Notes: generated by a model from the letters alone, not told the origin. A stretch of DNA of 64,000 nucleotides from Arthrobacter pityocampae (GCF_002927275.1 NZ_PRKW01000003.1:496001-560000), one strand, 5' to 3'. Numbered from the stretch's first letter, positions 10,078 through 19,991 are shown. Made by a program: numbers and translations.

Positions 10078-11502
10078 GTGAGTAATGAGTGCCGCGAAAG
10101 GGTCGCCCCGAGTCCCGCAGAGCCCGTTGCCGCGGACCCCGTCGAAGGCTACGAGGAGTCGCTGGTCTCCCGCCTCCGAGCGCTCGAGGACCTGAAGAGT
10201 GCAGTAGCGGCAGACCAGGCACGCACAGCGCTGGCGCTGGATATCGCCCGACGCCGGGCCGAGGCGGCCGCCGGCATGCCCGCCGACCAGCGCGGCCGGG
10301 GTGTCGGCGCCGAAATCGCCCTGGCGAGGAGGGAATCTCCACACCGAGGCTCACGGTTGCTGGGATTGGCACGGACGCTCGTCATCGACATGCCGCACAC
10401 CCTCGCAGCACTCGAGTGCGGTGTCCTCGATGAGTGGCGGGCCACCCTGATCGTCCGGGAGACCATCTGCCCGAGCGCCGAGGACCGCCGGGCGGTGGAC
10501 GCCGAACTGGCCGCGGACCCGAGGGACCTCGAGGGCGTAGGGACCCGGGAAGTGAGGAACAGGGCGCAGAGGATCGACGTACGCCCGGATCTGGGGGCGG
10601 CCGTTGACAGGGCCCTCAAGGCCGCCCCCGAACGCCATGTCAGTTGCCGACCCGCTCCGGACACCATGGCGTACCTGACCACCTTGCTCCCCGCCGCCGA
10701 GGCCATCAGCGCCTACTCCGCCCTGTCCCGCGATGCTGACACGCAGACCAACGCCGGGGGCAACCGGGGGCTCGGACGGGGACAGCTGATGGCCGACGCC
10801 CTCGTCGAACGAGTGACCGGTGCGCCCGCAGGATCGGTGCGGGTCGACGTCCAATCGATCATGACGGACCGCACGCTGCTGCAGGGCGACAGCGAGCCGG
10901 CGTACCTGCCGGGGTACGGGTATGTGCCGGCGCAGTACGCGCGGAATCTCCTCCGAGACGGTTCGGGGAGTCATCGCGGTCCGGGCGAGACCTCGGCGGA
11001 CGCCCGGGACGCCCAGAGCCCTGCAGGCGCCCAGCACCCCGAGGGCAAGGCCGGACACACCCACGATCAGGCGGCTCAGGCATGGCTGAGACGGCTCTAT
11101 ACCGCCCCGGACACCGGCCGACTGGTGGCCATGGATTCCCGGGCCCGGCTCTTTCCACCCGGGTTGCGCCGTTTGATCGCCGCAAGGGACGCGACCTGCC
11201 GCACCCCGTACTGTGACGCGCCGATCCGGCAGTTCGACCACATCGTTCCATGGCGCCTCACCGGCAGCACGAACGCCGATGGCGGTCAGGGACTGTGTGA
11301 GAGCTGCAACTACGTCGAGGAGGCGCTCGGTTGGTCGTCACGACCGCTACCCGGAGCACGGCATGCAGTCGAACGGCGCACCCCCACCGGGCACTCGTAC
11401 GTCTCGGAAGCGCCGCCGCTGCCCGGAACGTCCCCGCCGAGGAGGACGACCCGCCCGGTGCACTCGGTGACCGACTTCATCATCCACCGGGCTGCCGCGT
11501 AG
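10078..11502 (+). CDS. DUF222 / HNH-endonuclease domain protein
   Basis: This is a 474-residue protein. DUF222-type helical N-terminal region (~1-250; RTALALDIARRR, LGLARTLV, LPAAEAISAYSAL) precedes a C-terminal HNH motif (~375-425; ATCRTPYCDAPIRQFDHIVPW, then GGQGLCESCNY). Paired Cys supply the zinc knuckle and His/Asn residues the catalytic core. These proteins are abundant in Micrococcaceae and mycobacteria (13E12-like family) and often occur in many copies. Their role is unclear and may be mobile-element-like. It starts at GTG without an obvious Shine-Dalgarno site. Confidence 0.85.
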   Translation: MSNECRERVAPSPAEPVAADPVEGYEESLVSRLRALEDLKSAVAADQARTALALDIARRRAEAAAGMPADQRGRGVGAEIALARRESPHRGSRLLGLARTLVIDMPHTLAALECGVLDEWRATLIVRETICPSAEDRRAVDAELAADPRDLEGVGTREVRNRAQRIDVRPDLGAAVDRALKAAPERHVSCRPAPDTMAYLTTLLPAAEAISAYSALSRDADTQTNAGGNRGLGRGQLMADALVERVTGAPAGSVRVDVQSIMTDRTLLQGDSEPAYLPGYGYVPAQYARNLLRDGSGSHRGPGETSADARDAQSPAGAQHPEGKAGHTHDQAAQAWLRRLYTAPDTGRLVAMDSRARLFPPGLRRLIAARDATCRTPYCDAPIRQFDHIVPWRLTGSTNADGGQGLCESCNYVEEALGWSSRPLPGARHAVERRTPTGHSYVSEAPPLPGTSPPRRTTRPVHSVTDFIIHRAAA

Positions 11503-11643
11503 CAGTCCGGTCCGGGGCGAACCGCGCCCTCCCGATCATCCGCCGCGAGGACGAGTATCCCTGCGGAGTCCCGGGATTTCAGGCCCCTGGGCGATCGCCC
11601 CGTACATGCCTCAGCCGTCAGGGCCGGGTGCCCGCTCCTGCCG

Positions 11644-12039
11644 TCAGGGCAGCTTCACGGCGAGGACATTGCAGCGCGCCGACAGCAGGATGGTCTGCGC
11701 CGTCGAGCCCATGATCAGCTTGCCCACCGGCGTCCGGTGCCGCAACCCGATCACGATCAGCTCTGCACCCAGTTCCTCCGCCGTGTCCACGACCTCCTCG
11801 GCCGCCGTGGCTTCCGAGATGCTGTGACGGACGGAGAAGGGAACGCCGGTGGCCCGGAGCAGGGCATCCAGCTTCGAGACGTCCTCGTCGTCGGCGTAGG
11901 CCGGGTTCACGAGGCGGTCCGCGCGCGTGGTGTTGATGACCACGAGCTCCGCCTCCCTGCGCCGGGCCTCCTCCACGGCCTGGGAGACGGTGGCCTCCCC
12001 CAGGGCGTTGGGCACGTAGCCCACCACGATCGTGCTCAT
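11644..12039 (-). CDS. Universal stress protein (UspA family)
   Basis: This is a 131-residue single-domain Usp protein. It has an N-terminal strand [11 protein letters not shown] and the ATP-type signature near the C terminus, [32 protein letters not shown], which fits G-2x-G-9x-G-(S/T). Its ATG overlaps the TctA stop (ATGA), so it is the last gene of the tricarboxylate transporter operon. A UspA gene in this position is seen in other actinobacterial tct operons. It may sense nucleotide status for the transporter (inference). Confidence 0.88.
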   Translation of the reverse strand: MSTIVVGYVPNALGEATVSQAVEEARRREAELVVINTTRADRLVNPAYADDEDVSKLDALLRATGVPFSVRHSISEATAAEEVVDTAEELGAELIVIGLRHRTPVGKLIMGSTAQTILLSARCNVLAVKLP

Positions 12040-13667
12040 CGGTCGGTGTCCTCTCGGTTGTGCGGGTCCGCAGGTGTCACGACCGCTGCGTCGGCGCCGG
12101 GAACGGCTGCGGTTCCCCGCACGACGTCGGCCGCGTCCCCGTTGGCGGCCACCATCGCCTCGAACTGGCGCTGGCGGCGCTTGAGCAGGAGGGACAGGGC
12201 GAAGATGACGACCAGGACCACGTAGATCGTCGCGGCGACCGGCGACTGCACGAGCGCCACGGGGTCGCCCTGCGAGATGGCGAGCGAACGCCGCAGCTGG
12301 CTCTCGAAGATGGGCCCCAGGATCAGGCCCACCACCATCGGGGCGATCGGGTAGCCGTAGCGGCGCATGAAGAAGCCGAGGATGCCCACGATGAGCAGGA
12401 TGATGACGTCGATCGGCGTGAAGTTCACCGAGAACGCACCCAGCACCGCGAACACCAGGATGCCCGCGTACAGATAGGGCCGCGGGATCTGGAGGATCTT
12501 GACCCAGATGCCCACGAGCGGCAGGTTGAGCACGAGGAGCATCAGGTTGCCCACGTAGAGGCTCGCGATGAGCGCCCACACGAGCGTGCTGTTGGATTCG
12601 AAGAGCTGCGGACCCACCGGGATCTGGTAGCGCTGGAACGCCACGAGCATCATGGCGGCGGTCGCCGTCGTCGGGATGCCGAGCGTCAGGAGGGGCACGA
12701 GGACGCCGGCGGCCGCGGCGTTGTTGGCCGCTTCCGGACCGGCCACGCCCTCGATGGCGCCCTTGCCGAACTGCTGCTTGTGCTCGCCCTTCGCGAGCTT
12801 GCGCTCGGAGGCGTAGGAGAGGAACGTCGCCACGTCCGCGCCACCCGCGGGGATGGTGCCCACGGGGAACCCGATCAGGGTGCCGCGGAGCCAGGGCTTC
12901 CAGGACCGGCGGAGGTCCTCCTTGCGGAGCCAGCTGGTCCAGCCCCCGGTGACCGGGATGATCTTGATGGGACCGTGGCGGAGCCGGGACGCCACGTACA
13001 GGGCCTCACCGACGGCGAACAGCGCGACGGCCACGAGGACGACGTCGATCCCGTCCGCCAGGAACGGGCTGCCGAACGTGTAGCGCTGCTGGGCGGTGAG
13101 CGCGTCGAACCCGACGAGCGCGATGAACAGGCCGAGCCCCAGCGAGGCCAGGCCGCGCAGCACGGAGGATCCGAGGAGCGCACCGACCGTCAGGAACGCG
13201 ACGACCATGAGGGCCACGTACTCGACGGGACCGATCTGCACGGCGAATGCGGCCACGTACGGTGCCACGAAGCTGAGCAGCACCGTGGCGATGGTGCCGG
13301 CCACGAACGAGCCGACGGCCGCCGTCGCGAGCGCCGCCGCTCCCCTGCCGGCCTTGGCCATCTTGTTGCCCTCGAGCGCCGTGACGATCGAGGACGACTC
13401 CCCGGGGGTGTTCAGCAGGATCGAGGTGGTGGACCCGCCGTACATGCCGCCGTAGTAGATGCCGGCGAAGACGATGATCGCCGCCGTCGGTTCGAGACTG
13501 TAGGTGATGGGCATGAGCAGTGCGACGGTCATCGCCGGGCCGATACCCGGCAGCACACCGACCGCGGTGCCGACGAGCACGCCGCCGAGCGCGAAGAGCA
13601 GGTAGATGGGCTGCATCGCCGTGGCGAAGCCCTCCATCAGCAGGAAGAAATTATCCACCGAACACAC
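12036..13667 (-). CDS. tctA: Tripartite tricarboxylate transporter large membrane subunit TctA
   Basis: This is a 543-residue protein with ~12 membrane segments and the conserved TctA signatures [29 protein letters not shown] and, in the second half, [15 protein letters not shown] with [14 protein letters not shown]. The two halves show the inverted-repeat organisation of the family. GTG at 13667 (four bases after GAAAGG) and GTG at 13658 are both possible starts, and the first is taken. It overlaps the end of tctB by 17 bases. It forms the transport pore for citrate or related tricarboxylates with TctB and the TctC lipoprotein. Confidence 0.92.
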   Translation of the reverse strand: MCSVDNFFLLMEGFATAMQPIYLLFALGGVLVGTAVGVLPGIGPAMTVALLMPITYSLEPTAAIIVFAGIYYGGMYGGSTTSILLNTPGESSSIVTALEGNKMAKAGRGAAALATAAVGSFVAGTIATVLLSFVAPYVAAFAVQIGPVEYVALMVVAFLTVGALLGSSVLRGLASLGLGLFIALVGFDALTAQQRYTFGSPFLADGIDVVLVAVALFAVGEALYVASRLRHGPIKIIPVTGGWTSWLRKEDLRRSWKPWLRGTLIGFPVGTIPAGGADVATFLSYASERKLAKGEHKQQFGKGAIEGVAGPEAANNAAAAGVLVPLLTLGIPTTATAAMMLVAFQRYQIPVGPQLFESNSTLVWALIASLYVGNLMLLVLNLPLVGIWVKILQIPRPYLYAGILVFAVLGAFSVNFTPIDVIILLIVGILGFFMRRYGYPIAPMVVGLILGPIFESQLRRSLAISQGDPVALVQSPVAATIYVVLVVIFALSLLLKRRQRQFEAMVAANGDAADVVRGTAAVPGADAAVVTPADPHNREDTDR

Positions 13668-14187
13668 CGAACCTTTCGAGGAAGCCCGGGGGCAGCGAGA
13701 CGCCGAGGAGCCCGGCGAAGACGAACTGCAGCACCAGGGCCAGGACGACGGCGGTGATCAGGTTACGCCACCAGGGGCGGGCCCCGAGGGACCACGCAGC
13801 GCCGAAGAAGAGGAGCGCGGCGGCGAGCGGCCAGCCGAGCGGGACGATCAGGAAGGCGTGCAGCAGCACGAACCCCGCGAGCTTCCCGACGGTCAGCCAG
13901 TCGGTCTTCGCGTCGAGGTCCACGTCCTCGCCCTCGTCCGCCGCGCCCCGGTGGCCCCGGAGCACCTGGAACACCAGACCCGCCCCGACGACGAGGAGCA
14001 GGGCGGACACTGCGAACGGGAAGGCCCGGGGTCCGATGTCGCTGGCGGACGGCGGGGTCTGGATGCCGGCGCCCGCCACGAAGCCGAGCACGCCGATGCT
14101 CACGATGATGAGGGCGAAGACCAGTTCGCCGACCGGCTTGCCGGGAGCGGCGGTGCCGCTCCCGGTGTTCTGGACCGAGGTACTCAT
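13651..14187 (-). CDS. tctB: Tripartite tricarboxylate transporter small membrane subunit TctB
   Basis: This is a 178-residue protein with four hydrophobic segments (~20-40, 58-77, 103-122, 138-162), typical of the DUF1468/TctB family. It includes the conserved [17 protein letters not shown] region after helix 1. It lies three bases after the tctC stop (TAG GCC ATG), consistent with a single transcript. It supports TctA; the precise role is unknown across the family. Confidence 0.88.
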   Translation of the reverse strand: MSTSVQNTGSGTAAPGKPVGELVFALIIVSIGVLGFVAGAGIQTPPSASDIGPRAFPFAVSALLLVVGAGLVFQVLRGHRGAADEGEDVDLDAKTDWLTVGKLAGFVLLHAFLIVPLGWPLAAALLFFGAAWSLGARPWWRNLITAVVLALVLQFVFAGLLGVSLPPGFLERFGVFGG

Positions 14188-14190
14188 GGC

Positions 14191-15198
14191 CTAGAGCAGT
14201 CCGATGTCGGTGAGGGTCGTCTTGACGCTCGCGATGTCCTCGTCGAGGAAGGCCTCGAACTCCTCGCCGGCCAGGAACGCGTCCGCCCAGTTGTTCTCCT
14301 CGAGGGTGGCCTTCCAGGTGTCCGTGGCGTGCAGGTCGGTGACGAGCTGCGTGAGGGCCTCCGCCTGCGCGTCGTCGATGCTGCCGGGGGCCACGACGCC
14401 GCGCCAGTTGGTGAGCACCAGGTCGATGCCCTCCTCCGTGAGGGTGGGGGTGTCGGGCAGCTGCGGTGCGGCGTCCTCGCCGGAGACCGCGAGGGCGCGC
14501 AGTTTGCCCGAGTTCACCTGTTCGGCGTACTCGCCGACGCCCGAGATACCGGCGTTGACCTTGTTCCCGAGCAGGGCCGCGAGTGACTCGCCGCCACCCG
14601 AGTAGGGGATGTAGTTCAGCTTCTCGGGTGCGACACCGGCTTCCTTGAGCACGGAGCCGGCGAGGATGTGGTCCGCACCGCCGGCCGAGCCGCCCGTGAT
14701 GGAGACGCCCTGGCCCTTGGCCTCGATGTCGTCGAGCAGGTCCTGCACGGTCTGGTACGGCGAATCCGCGGGGACCACGATCACCAGCGGCTCCTCGGTG
14801 AGGCGGGCGATCGGGGTCGTGTCCTCTATACGGTTGGCTGCACTGTTCGTCTCGACGGCGCCGACCATCACGTAGCCCATGACCATCAGGGTGTTCGGAT
14901 CGGTCTCGGTGGCGAGCTTCGCGAGGCCGTTGGTACCGCCGGCGCCGCCGACGTTGACGACGGAGGCGTTGCCCACGAGATCGTTCTCCTTGAGATCGGT
15001 CTCCATGGCCCGGCCCGTCTGGTCCCAGCCTCCCCCGGGGTCGGCGGGGACCACGATGTTGAGCTTCTCGATGCCTCCCTCCGCGTCGCCGGCGGTGGTG
15101 CTCTCCGTCATCGAGCCGCAGGCCGACAGGGCGAGCGCGGAGGCGAGGGCCAGGGCGGTGAGGGTCGAACGGCGCGCCGTTGTGCGATCGATCGTCAT
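14191..15198 (-). CDS. tctC: Tripartite tricarboxylate transporter substrate-binding lipoprotein TctC
   Basis: This is a 335-residue protein with signal peptide and lipobox ALSACG (Cys27). The TctC/Bug fold shows [15 protein letters not shown] near the N terminus and [15 protein letters not shown] for carboxylate binding. [11 protein letters not shown] and the domain-2 motif [16 protein letters not shown] follow. AAGGAAGAG precedes the ATG. It is the first gene of the operon and captures citrate or a related tricarboxylate. It is divergent from a CitA/CitB-like two-component system, which suggests substrate-dependent induction. Confidence 0.92.
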   Translation of the reverse strand: MTIDRTTARRSTLTALALASALALSACGSMTESTTAGDAEGGIEKLNIVVPADPGGGWDQTGRAMETDLKENDLVGNASVVNVGGAGGTNGLAKLATETDPNTLMVMGYVMVGAVETNSAANRIEDTTPIARLTEEPLVIVVPADSPYQTVQDLLDDIEAKGQGVSITGGSAGGADHILAGSVLKEAGVAPEKLNYIPYSGGGESLAALLGNKVNAGISGVGEYAEQVNSGKLRALAVSGEDAAPQLPDTPTLTEEGIDLVLTNWRGVVAPGSIDDAQAEALTQLVTDLHATDTWKATLEENNWADAFLAGEEFEAFLDEDIASVKTTLTDIGLL

Positions 15199-15378
15199 GG
15201 TTGTTCTCTTCCTTGAGATGTGGTGCGGGGGATGTGATGCGGGTCACCACTGCTGAGCTCACGCTAGGTAACGCATCGAGTGGCGGTAAAGCATGCGGTC
15301 GTAGTGCTCGTAGTGGTCTTTGTGGTCATGGCGGCCCGACGCAACACACGAGTGTGACGCGACGGCGCGTGTCACACT
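15199..15378. promoter_or_regulatory. Divergent promoter region tctC / sensor kinase with repeats
   Basis: The region holds direct repeats TCGTAGTG at 15299-15306 and 15308-15315, followed by the related TTTGTGGTC. It also holds a perfect inverted repeat, AGTGTGAC (15351-15358) with GTCACACT (15371-15378), 12-base spacer, abutting the kinase GTG. The repeats are candidates for response-regulator binding; the inverted repeat could be an autoregulatory operator. Confidence 0.5.
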
Positions 15379-16992
15379 GTGAGGATGGTCAGGACGATGC
15401 CGCTTCGATCGCAGCTGTTCCTGCTGCAGTTGGCCATCGTGCTCGTCATCGTCGCCGTCGCCGGGTCCACCGCCGTCGCCATGCAGCGGCTCCAGATCCG
15501 GGAGCAGTACCAGGACCGCATGGTGGGCGTCGCGCAGTCCGTGGCACAGCTGCCCTCCGTGATCGAGGCGTTCGGCCAGGAGGACCCCAGCGCGACCATC
15601 CAGCCCATCGCCGATCTCATCCGCCAGTCCACCGGGGTGACCTATGTCGTCGTCACCGATGCCGAGGGCATCCGGTACTCCCATCCCAATCCGGCGCTGA
15701 TCGGCGAGCCCGTCTCCACCGACCCGTCCGTCCCGCTCTCGGGGGACATCTTCGTGGGCACGCAGACCGGCACGCTCGGTGAGTCCTGGCGAGTGAAGGT
15801 ACCCGTCCACAGCGGCGGGGACGACACCGGAGCCATCATCGGCACGGCGTCCGTGGGCGTCCTCGAGTCCGAGCTCGACGCCGACCTCTACGAGGACCTC
15901 CCCCGATTGCTCGCCTGGCTGATCGTCGCAGCCCTGGTCGGTTCGGCCGGCGCCATCTGGATCTCGCGGCTCGTCTGGCGGCGCATCTACCGGCTCGAAC
16001 CGGAGCAGATCGCGTCCCTGCTCGAGACCCGCGACGCCATGATCCACGGCATCAGCGACGGCATGGTCGCCGTCGACGCCCAGCACCGGATCGCCCTCCT
16101 CAACGACGAGGCGAAGCGCCTGCTCGACCTCGACGACGAGGCGACGGGTCGGCCCGCCGCCGACGTCATGGAACCGGCCCTCGCGCAACTCCTCACCGAT
16201 CCGGCGGACACCGACGAGACGGTGCTCTCCGGGGAGCGCGTCCTGCTCGCCCGCACCTCCGACGCCCTCGTCGACGGCGTCCGCGTGGGGCGGGTCATGA
16301 TCCTCCGTGATCGCACCGAGCTCTACCAGCTGCTCACCGATCTCGACGGCGAACGCGACGCCACGCAGGCCCTCCGCGCCCAGGCGCACGAGTTCGCGAA
16401 CCGCATGCACACCATCTCCGGCCTGCTGGAGCTCGGCCGCACGGAGCAGGCCGTGGACTTCATCCAGCGCTCCGGGCACGGTGGATCGCTGGTCTCCGGC
16501 TCGATCGCCCCCGGCATCCGGGACCCGGATGCCGCGAGCCTGCTCATGACCAAGGGCACCATCGCCGCGGAGAAGGGCATCACCCTGTCCATCGACGACA
16601 CCTCCACCCTGGAGCCCGACGGCACCACCGACGTCGTCACCGTCCTCGGCATCCTCGTCGACAACGCGCTGGAGGCCGTGGCCGACGGCGGCCCCGGGCG
16701 GATCATGGTGCACCTCGAGACGACCGACGACGGCGTCCGCGTCACTGTCTCCGACGACGGGCCCGGCGTCCCACCCGAGGACTTCGCCGGCATCTTCTCC
16801 TCCGGGTACTCGACGAAGGACGGCGGCAGGACCGGGACGCGCGGTTTCGGCCTCGCGCTCGTCGACCGGATCGCCCGACGGCGGTCCGGGCACGTCGTCG
16901 TCGACGACTCCGAACTCGGCGGGGCCGAGTTCACGGTCTGGCTCGCGCCCTCGCTCGCCGACGTACCGCACTCCACCCTGCAGGTCCCGTGA
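15379..16992 (+). CDS. CitA/DcuS-family sensor histidine kinase
   Basis: This is a 537-residue protein. Membrane helix 1 (~13-34) and helix 2 (~175-195) flank an extracytoplasmic PAS-type (PDC/Cache) domain containing TYVVVTDAEGIRYSHPNP, the classic citrate/fumarate-sensor segment. A cytoplasmic PAS domain follows (~215-320). The SpoB-type dimerisation region carries the phospho-acceptor in QAHEFANRMHTISGLLELG (His at HEFAN). The HATPase domain has GILVDNALEAV (N box), SDDGPGVP and TRGFGLALV. GTG 15379, ATG 15385 and ATG 15397 are all possible starts. It most likely senses a tricarboxylate and controls the divergent tct operon. Confidence 0.9.
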   Translation: MRMVRTMPLRSQLFLLQLAIVLVIVAVAGSTAVAMQRLQIREQYQDRMVGVAQSVAQLPSVIEAFGQEDPSATIQPIADLIRQSTGVTYVVVTDAEGIRYSHPNPALIGEPVSTDPSVPLSGDIFVGTQTGTLGESWRVKVPVHSGGDDTGAIIGTASVGVLESELDADLYEDLPRLLAWLIVAALVGSAGAIWISRLVWRRIYRLEPEQIASLLETRDAMIHGISDGMVAVDAQHRIALLNDEAKRLLDLDDEATGRPAADVMEPALAQLLTDPADTDETVLSGERVLLARTSDALVDGVRVGRVMILRDRTELYQLLTDLDGERDATQALRAQAHEFANRMHTISGLLELGRTEQAVDFIQRSGHGGSLVSGSIAPGIRDPDAASLLMTKGTIAAEKGITLSIDDTSTLEPDGTTDVVTVLGILVDNALEAVADGGPGRIMVHLETTDDGVRVTVSDDGPGVPPEDFAGIFSSGYSTKDGGRTGTRGFGLALVDRIARRRSGHVVVDDSELGGAEFTVWLAPSLADVPHSTLQVP

Positions 16993-17744
16993 GCACGCCG
17001 GCGCTGATCCCCACCCTCGTGGTCGACGACGACCGCGAGGTCGCCGGCATCCACACCGGATTCCTGCTCGCCCACGGCGCCTTCGACGTCGTCGGCGTAG
17101 CGCACACCGGCGCGCGCGCCCTCGAGCTCGCGGAGGTGCTGCAGCCCCGACTCGTGCTGCTGGACATCCACCTCCCGGACATGTCGGGGATCGAGGTGCT
17201 CCGGGCGCTGCGGAACCGCCCGGGCGAGCCCCTCGACGTCGTCGCGATCACCGCGGCCCGCGAGCTCGACACCGTGCGTGCCGCCGTCGCCGGCGGGGTG
17301 CTGCACTATCTCGTGAAACCGTTCAGCGCCACGGTCCTGAACCAGCGGCTGGATCATTACGTGGCGTACCGGCGCGAGCTCGACGCCCATGCCGGGGACA
17401 GCTCGCCCGCCCTGGACCAGCACCGCATCGACCGGCTGCTCGGCTCGACGGCGGGGTCCGGATCCGCCCCGGGGACGCCGGGGACGACGCCGACCACCAC
17501 GCTCGCGCCCCCGAAGGGGCTCTCCGCGCCGACGCTCGACGCCGTGGTCCGGGACCTGCGCGGGCAGGGCCGGGGGACGTCGGCCTCCGAGGTCGCGGCC
17601 CGCCTCGGGATGGCCCGCGTGAGCGCCCGGCGCTACCTCGAGTTCCTGGTCTCGCGGGGGCAGGCGCGGATCGTCCCGCAGTACGGGTCCGCGGGCCGGC
17701 CGGAGAAGTTCTACGTCTGGACGTCTCACACGGGTGAGGAATAA
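16989..17744 (+). CDS. CitB/DcuR-family response regulator
   Basis: This is a 251-residue protein. The receiver domain (~7-125) has the acidic pocket VVDDD, the phospho-acceptor Asp in LVLLDIHLPDMSG, and Lys in YLVKPF. A Gly/Pro/Thr-rich linker precedes a C-terminal winged HTH (TSASEVAARLGMARVSARRYLEFL), the layout of CitB-type regulators. Its GTG overlaps the kinase TGA (GTGA), so the pair is co-translated. It is predicted to activate tctCBA. Confidence 0.92.
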   Translation: MSTPALIPTLVVDDDREVAGIHTGFLLAHGAFDVVGVAHTGARALELAEVLQPRLVLLDIHLPDMSGIEVLRALRNRPGEPLDVVAITAARELDTVRAAVAGGVLHYLVKPFSATVLNQRLDHYVAYRRELDAHAGDSSPALDQHRIDRLLGSTAGSGSAPGTPGTTPTTTLAPPKGLSAPTLDAVVRDLRGQGRGTSASEVAARLGMARVSARRYLEFLVSRGQARIVPQYGSAGRPEKFYVWTSHTGEE

Positions 17745-17771
17745 CGGCCCCTCCCGGAGGTTGTGAACGGT

Positions 17772-18461
17772 ATGAGTGAGAACACCACAGACCAGGCGGA
17801 CGCTCCGCGCAGCACGATCGGCTTCATCGGCAGCGGCAGGATCGGGTCCCAGCTCGCCCGCCTCGCCGTGGCCAACGGCTACCGGGTGATCATGAGCAAC
17901 TCGCGAGGCCCCGAGACGCTGCAGGACCTCGTGGCCGAGCTCGGGGACGCGGCCCGCGCCGGCACCACCGAGGAGGCGGCGACGGAGGGCGACGTCGTCG
18001 TCGTGACCGTCCCGCTGCGGGACATCGGCGCCGTGCCGGTGAAGCCCCTCGCCGGGAAACTGGTGCTCGACACGTGCAACTACTACCCGCAGCGGGACGG
18101 CCGGATCGCGGACCTCGAGGACGAGAGCACGACGACGAGCGAGCTCCTCCAGCGCCACCTGCCCGGATCCTCCGTGGTGAAGGTGTTCAACAACATCTAC
18201 TACGGGCACCTGACCACGGACGGCAGGCCGGCCGGCGCCGCGGACCGGCGCGCGCTGCCCATCGCCGGGGACGACTCCGATGCCAAGCAGGCGGTGGTGG
18301 AACTCCTCGACGAGTTCGGCTTCGATGCCGTGGACGCCGGGGGCCTCGCGGAGGGCTGGCGCTTCCAGCGCGACACGGCCGCCTACGGCCCAGCGCTGGA
18401 CGCCGATAACCTGCGCGAGGCACTCGCCCAGGCCCGCCGGTACGCGGAGATGCAGCCGTAG
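17772..18461 (+). CDS. NAD(P)-binding oxidoreductase (F420-dependent NADP reductase-like)
   Basis: This protein of ~229 residues has an N-terminal Rossmann motif IGFIGSGRIGSQLARLA, followed by MSNSRGPETL and VVVVTVPLRDI. It matches the NADP-oxidoreductase, coenzyme-F420-dependent/ProC-like N-terminal family. The region NNIYYGHLTTDG and C-terminal helices are typical of the FNO-like group. GGAGG lies 11 bases before ATG 17772, while GTG 17763 is only 2 bases from it, so I take the ATG. The gene is monocistronic after the two-component system. The substrate is unknown. Confidence 0.8.
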   Translation: MSENTTDQADAPRSTIGFIGSGRIGSQLARLAVANGYRVIMSNSRGPETLQDLVAELGDAARAGTTEEAATEGDVVVVTVPLRDIGAVPVKPLAGKLVLDTCNYYPQRDGRIADLEDESTTTSELLQRHLPGSSVVKVFNNIYYGHLTTDGRPAGAADRRALPIAGDDSDAKQAVVELLDEFGFDAVDAGGLAEGWRFQRDTAAYGPALDADNLREALAQARRYAEMQP

Positions 18462-18492
18462 CGTCCCCGGAACGGAGCCTCGCTTCGGAGTC

Positions 18493-18557
18493 GTCGCGGC
18501 GCGGGGATCAATGGGGCCGCCGCGGCGCGGGGATCAGCGGGGCCGCCGCGGCACGCG
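18493..18557. repeat. 26-bp tandem repeat, 2.5 copies, between convergent genes
   Basis: Units at 18493-18518 and 18519-18544 differ at three positions, and a third partial unit ends at 18557. The core is GCGGCGCGGGGATCA. It lies between the convergent oxidoreductase and GH16 genes and is non-coding as far as I can see. Confidence 0.8.
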
Positions 18558-18586
18558 TTCGGCGCCGGCTGCCCGCCCGGGTACGC

Positions 18587-19726
18587 CTACCGGCCACCCG
18601 TCACGACCGCCGAGCAGCGCGTCGCGTCACATACCTGGTACCGGACGGACGGCTTCTTCGCCGTCGTGGAGTACCGGCCGGAGTTCGGGATGGTGCGGCG
18701 CACCCCGTCGGTGAGGAGCGTGACGGTGAAGCCGGAGGCCCCCGTCCACCCGAGCGTCGTCGAGGTGATGCTGCGGGCCTTCGTGCTCGTCGCGCTCAGG
18801 GTGATGGCGGGGGTGGGGTTCGGGGTGGTGGTCGGCGTGGCTGCTGCCGGGACGAAGGAGAAGTCCCGGACCACCACCTTCTCGGGCTTCACGTGCGCGG
18901 GATCGCCACCGCCGCCATCCGTCACCCACAGGTTGAAGTGGATGCTCTCGCGGGCAGGCTCGGGGACATTCTCCCCCTGCAGCACGGTGCGCTTGAGCAG
19001 CGTGCCGGAGTATCCCTCCCCGGCGAAGGTCTCGAAGGTCAGCTTGTTCGGCTCCCAGACCAGGCGGTGCGTCAGGATCGGGTGGTTGGTCACCCCGAAG
19101 ACAGCGGTGTCGTTTCCGATGCCGGGCCCCTTGGAGGCGTCGATCCAGTAGCCGTGGCCCTGCGTGATGGGCCATACCTGGTTGTAGTTGCTGCCGCCGC
19201 CCCAGGAGCTCGCCTCGCACAGATCCACCTCGTTGAAACCCGGAGCCGCCGCCGGGTCGTAGGTGAACAGGCACCCCCACACCACCTCCTTCTGCAGCGT
19301 GGTCAGGTCCTTCTCCACCGTGGTGCTGTAGGTCCCGTAGCCGAAGCCGCGCCGTGTGGTGTTGAACTCGGCGCCGATCGCGGCCTGCCCCGTGGGGTTG
19401 GAGAGCTTCAGCGTCACGTATCCGTTGGCGTCCGGGCTGCCCACGTTCGCGGGATCGAACTGCTGGTTGTAGTGCGGCGCCCCGGCCCACCAGCGCTTCT
19501 CCCAGTTGAAGCCCTTCCAGGCGAAATCGCCGGCCGGGCCGGGGTCGGCGAGGGATGTCGCCCGGGGGGCGGTGACGGGCGCGGTCCCGGCGGCGGCGAC
19601 GGGCGCCGAGACCGACCCCGTGACGACGACGGCGGCCAGGACGGTCGCGAAGAGGGACCGGATACCCGCCCGCCGGGGTGGATGGGTCCAGAGACGGGGA
19701 CGGACGGGTGTGGTCGATGGGTGCAT
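18587..19726 (-). CDS. Secreted GH16 family glycoside hydrolase
   Basis: This is a 379-residue protein with a long basic N terminus and signal peptide (hydrophobic core ~22-45, cleavage near APVAAA). The GH16 beta-sandwich (~60-290) carries the catalytic motif FNEVDLCEASSW, matching ExDxxE (nucleophile and acid/base Glu). A Thr/Pro linker (TPTTTPNPTP) leads to a ~65-residue C-terminal beta domain. GAAGG lies 8 bases before ATG 19726; the longer frame to 19768 has no ribosome site. Its family cleaves beta-1,3 or mixed beta-1,3/1,4-glucans. It is divergent from a cellulose-synthase-like gene, so it may trim that product. Confidence 0.85.
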   Translation of the reverse strand: MHPSTTPVRPRLWTHPPRRAGIRSLFATVLAAVVVTGSVSAPVAAAGTAPVTAPRATSLADPGPAGDFAWKGFNWEKRWWAGAPHYNQQFDPANVGSPDANGYVTLKLSNPTGQAAIGAEFNTTRRGFGYGTYSTTVEKDLTTLQKEVVWGCLFTYDPAAAPGFNEVDLCEASSWGGGSNYNQVWPITQGHGYWIDASKGPGIGNDTAVFGVTNHPILTHRLVWEPNKLTFETFAGEGYSGTLLKRTVLQGENVPEPARESIHFNLWVTDGGGGDPAHVKPEKVVVRDFSFVPAAATPTTTPNPTPAITLSATSTKARSITSTTLGWTGASGFTVTLLTDGVRRTIPNSGRYSTTAKKPSVRYQVCDATRCSAVVTGGR

Positions 19727-19747
19727 GGCTGAGACCTTCGGTGTGCG

Positions 19748-19797
19748 GGAGCCGGACGGCTCCTCCATCGTCCCGCCTCCCCGCCGCGCGCGGCGGG
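19748..19797. promoter_or_regulatory. Palindromes in the GH16 / GT2 divergent region
   Basis: GGAGCCG-GA-CGGCTCC (19748-19763) and the perfect 18-bp palindrome CCCGCCGCGCGCGGCGGG (19780-19797) lie in the 265-bp gap 19727-19991. They are directly upstream of GH16 and could be operators or a transcription-separating hairpin. The remainder of the gap is more AT-rich (TATTTTGGATCC near 19868) and probably holds promoters. Confidence 0.45.
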
Positions 19798-19991
19798 TCC
19801 TCCGACGCAGTTATGACCCAGTTTTCGCGCAGTCAGTCCCCCATCACGACCCGCGGCGGTCGCTCGGGTATTTTGGATCCAGTGCTTCGTGGTCCCCGGA
19901 CCCGGTGAGCGTCTCAGTGCGGCCGACCCGGCGCACATAAGTCACCGACAGTGCCTCCGAGCACTGAAGCAGAAGTGGAACGTGCTGCCGC

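Noticed and set aside
10078-11502. DUF222/HNH gene considered as an insertion element or homing endonuclease
   Set aside because: No flanking terminal repeats, target duplication or interrupted host gene could be seen.
11589-11600. Perfect palindrome GGGCGATCGCCC downstream of the HNH gene
   Set aside because: Short GC-rich palindromes are expected by chance here; no positional link to a promoter.
12060-13757. Long plus-strand reading frame (565 codons) over tctA
   Set aside because: It is His/Arg/Glu-rich low-complexity translation antisense to a clear TctA with all family motifs; a typical high-GC shadow frame.
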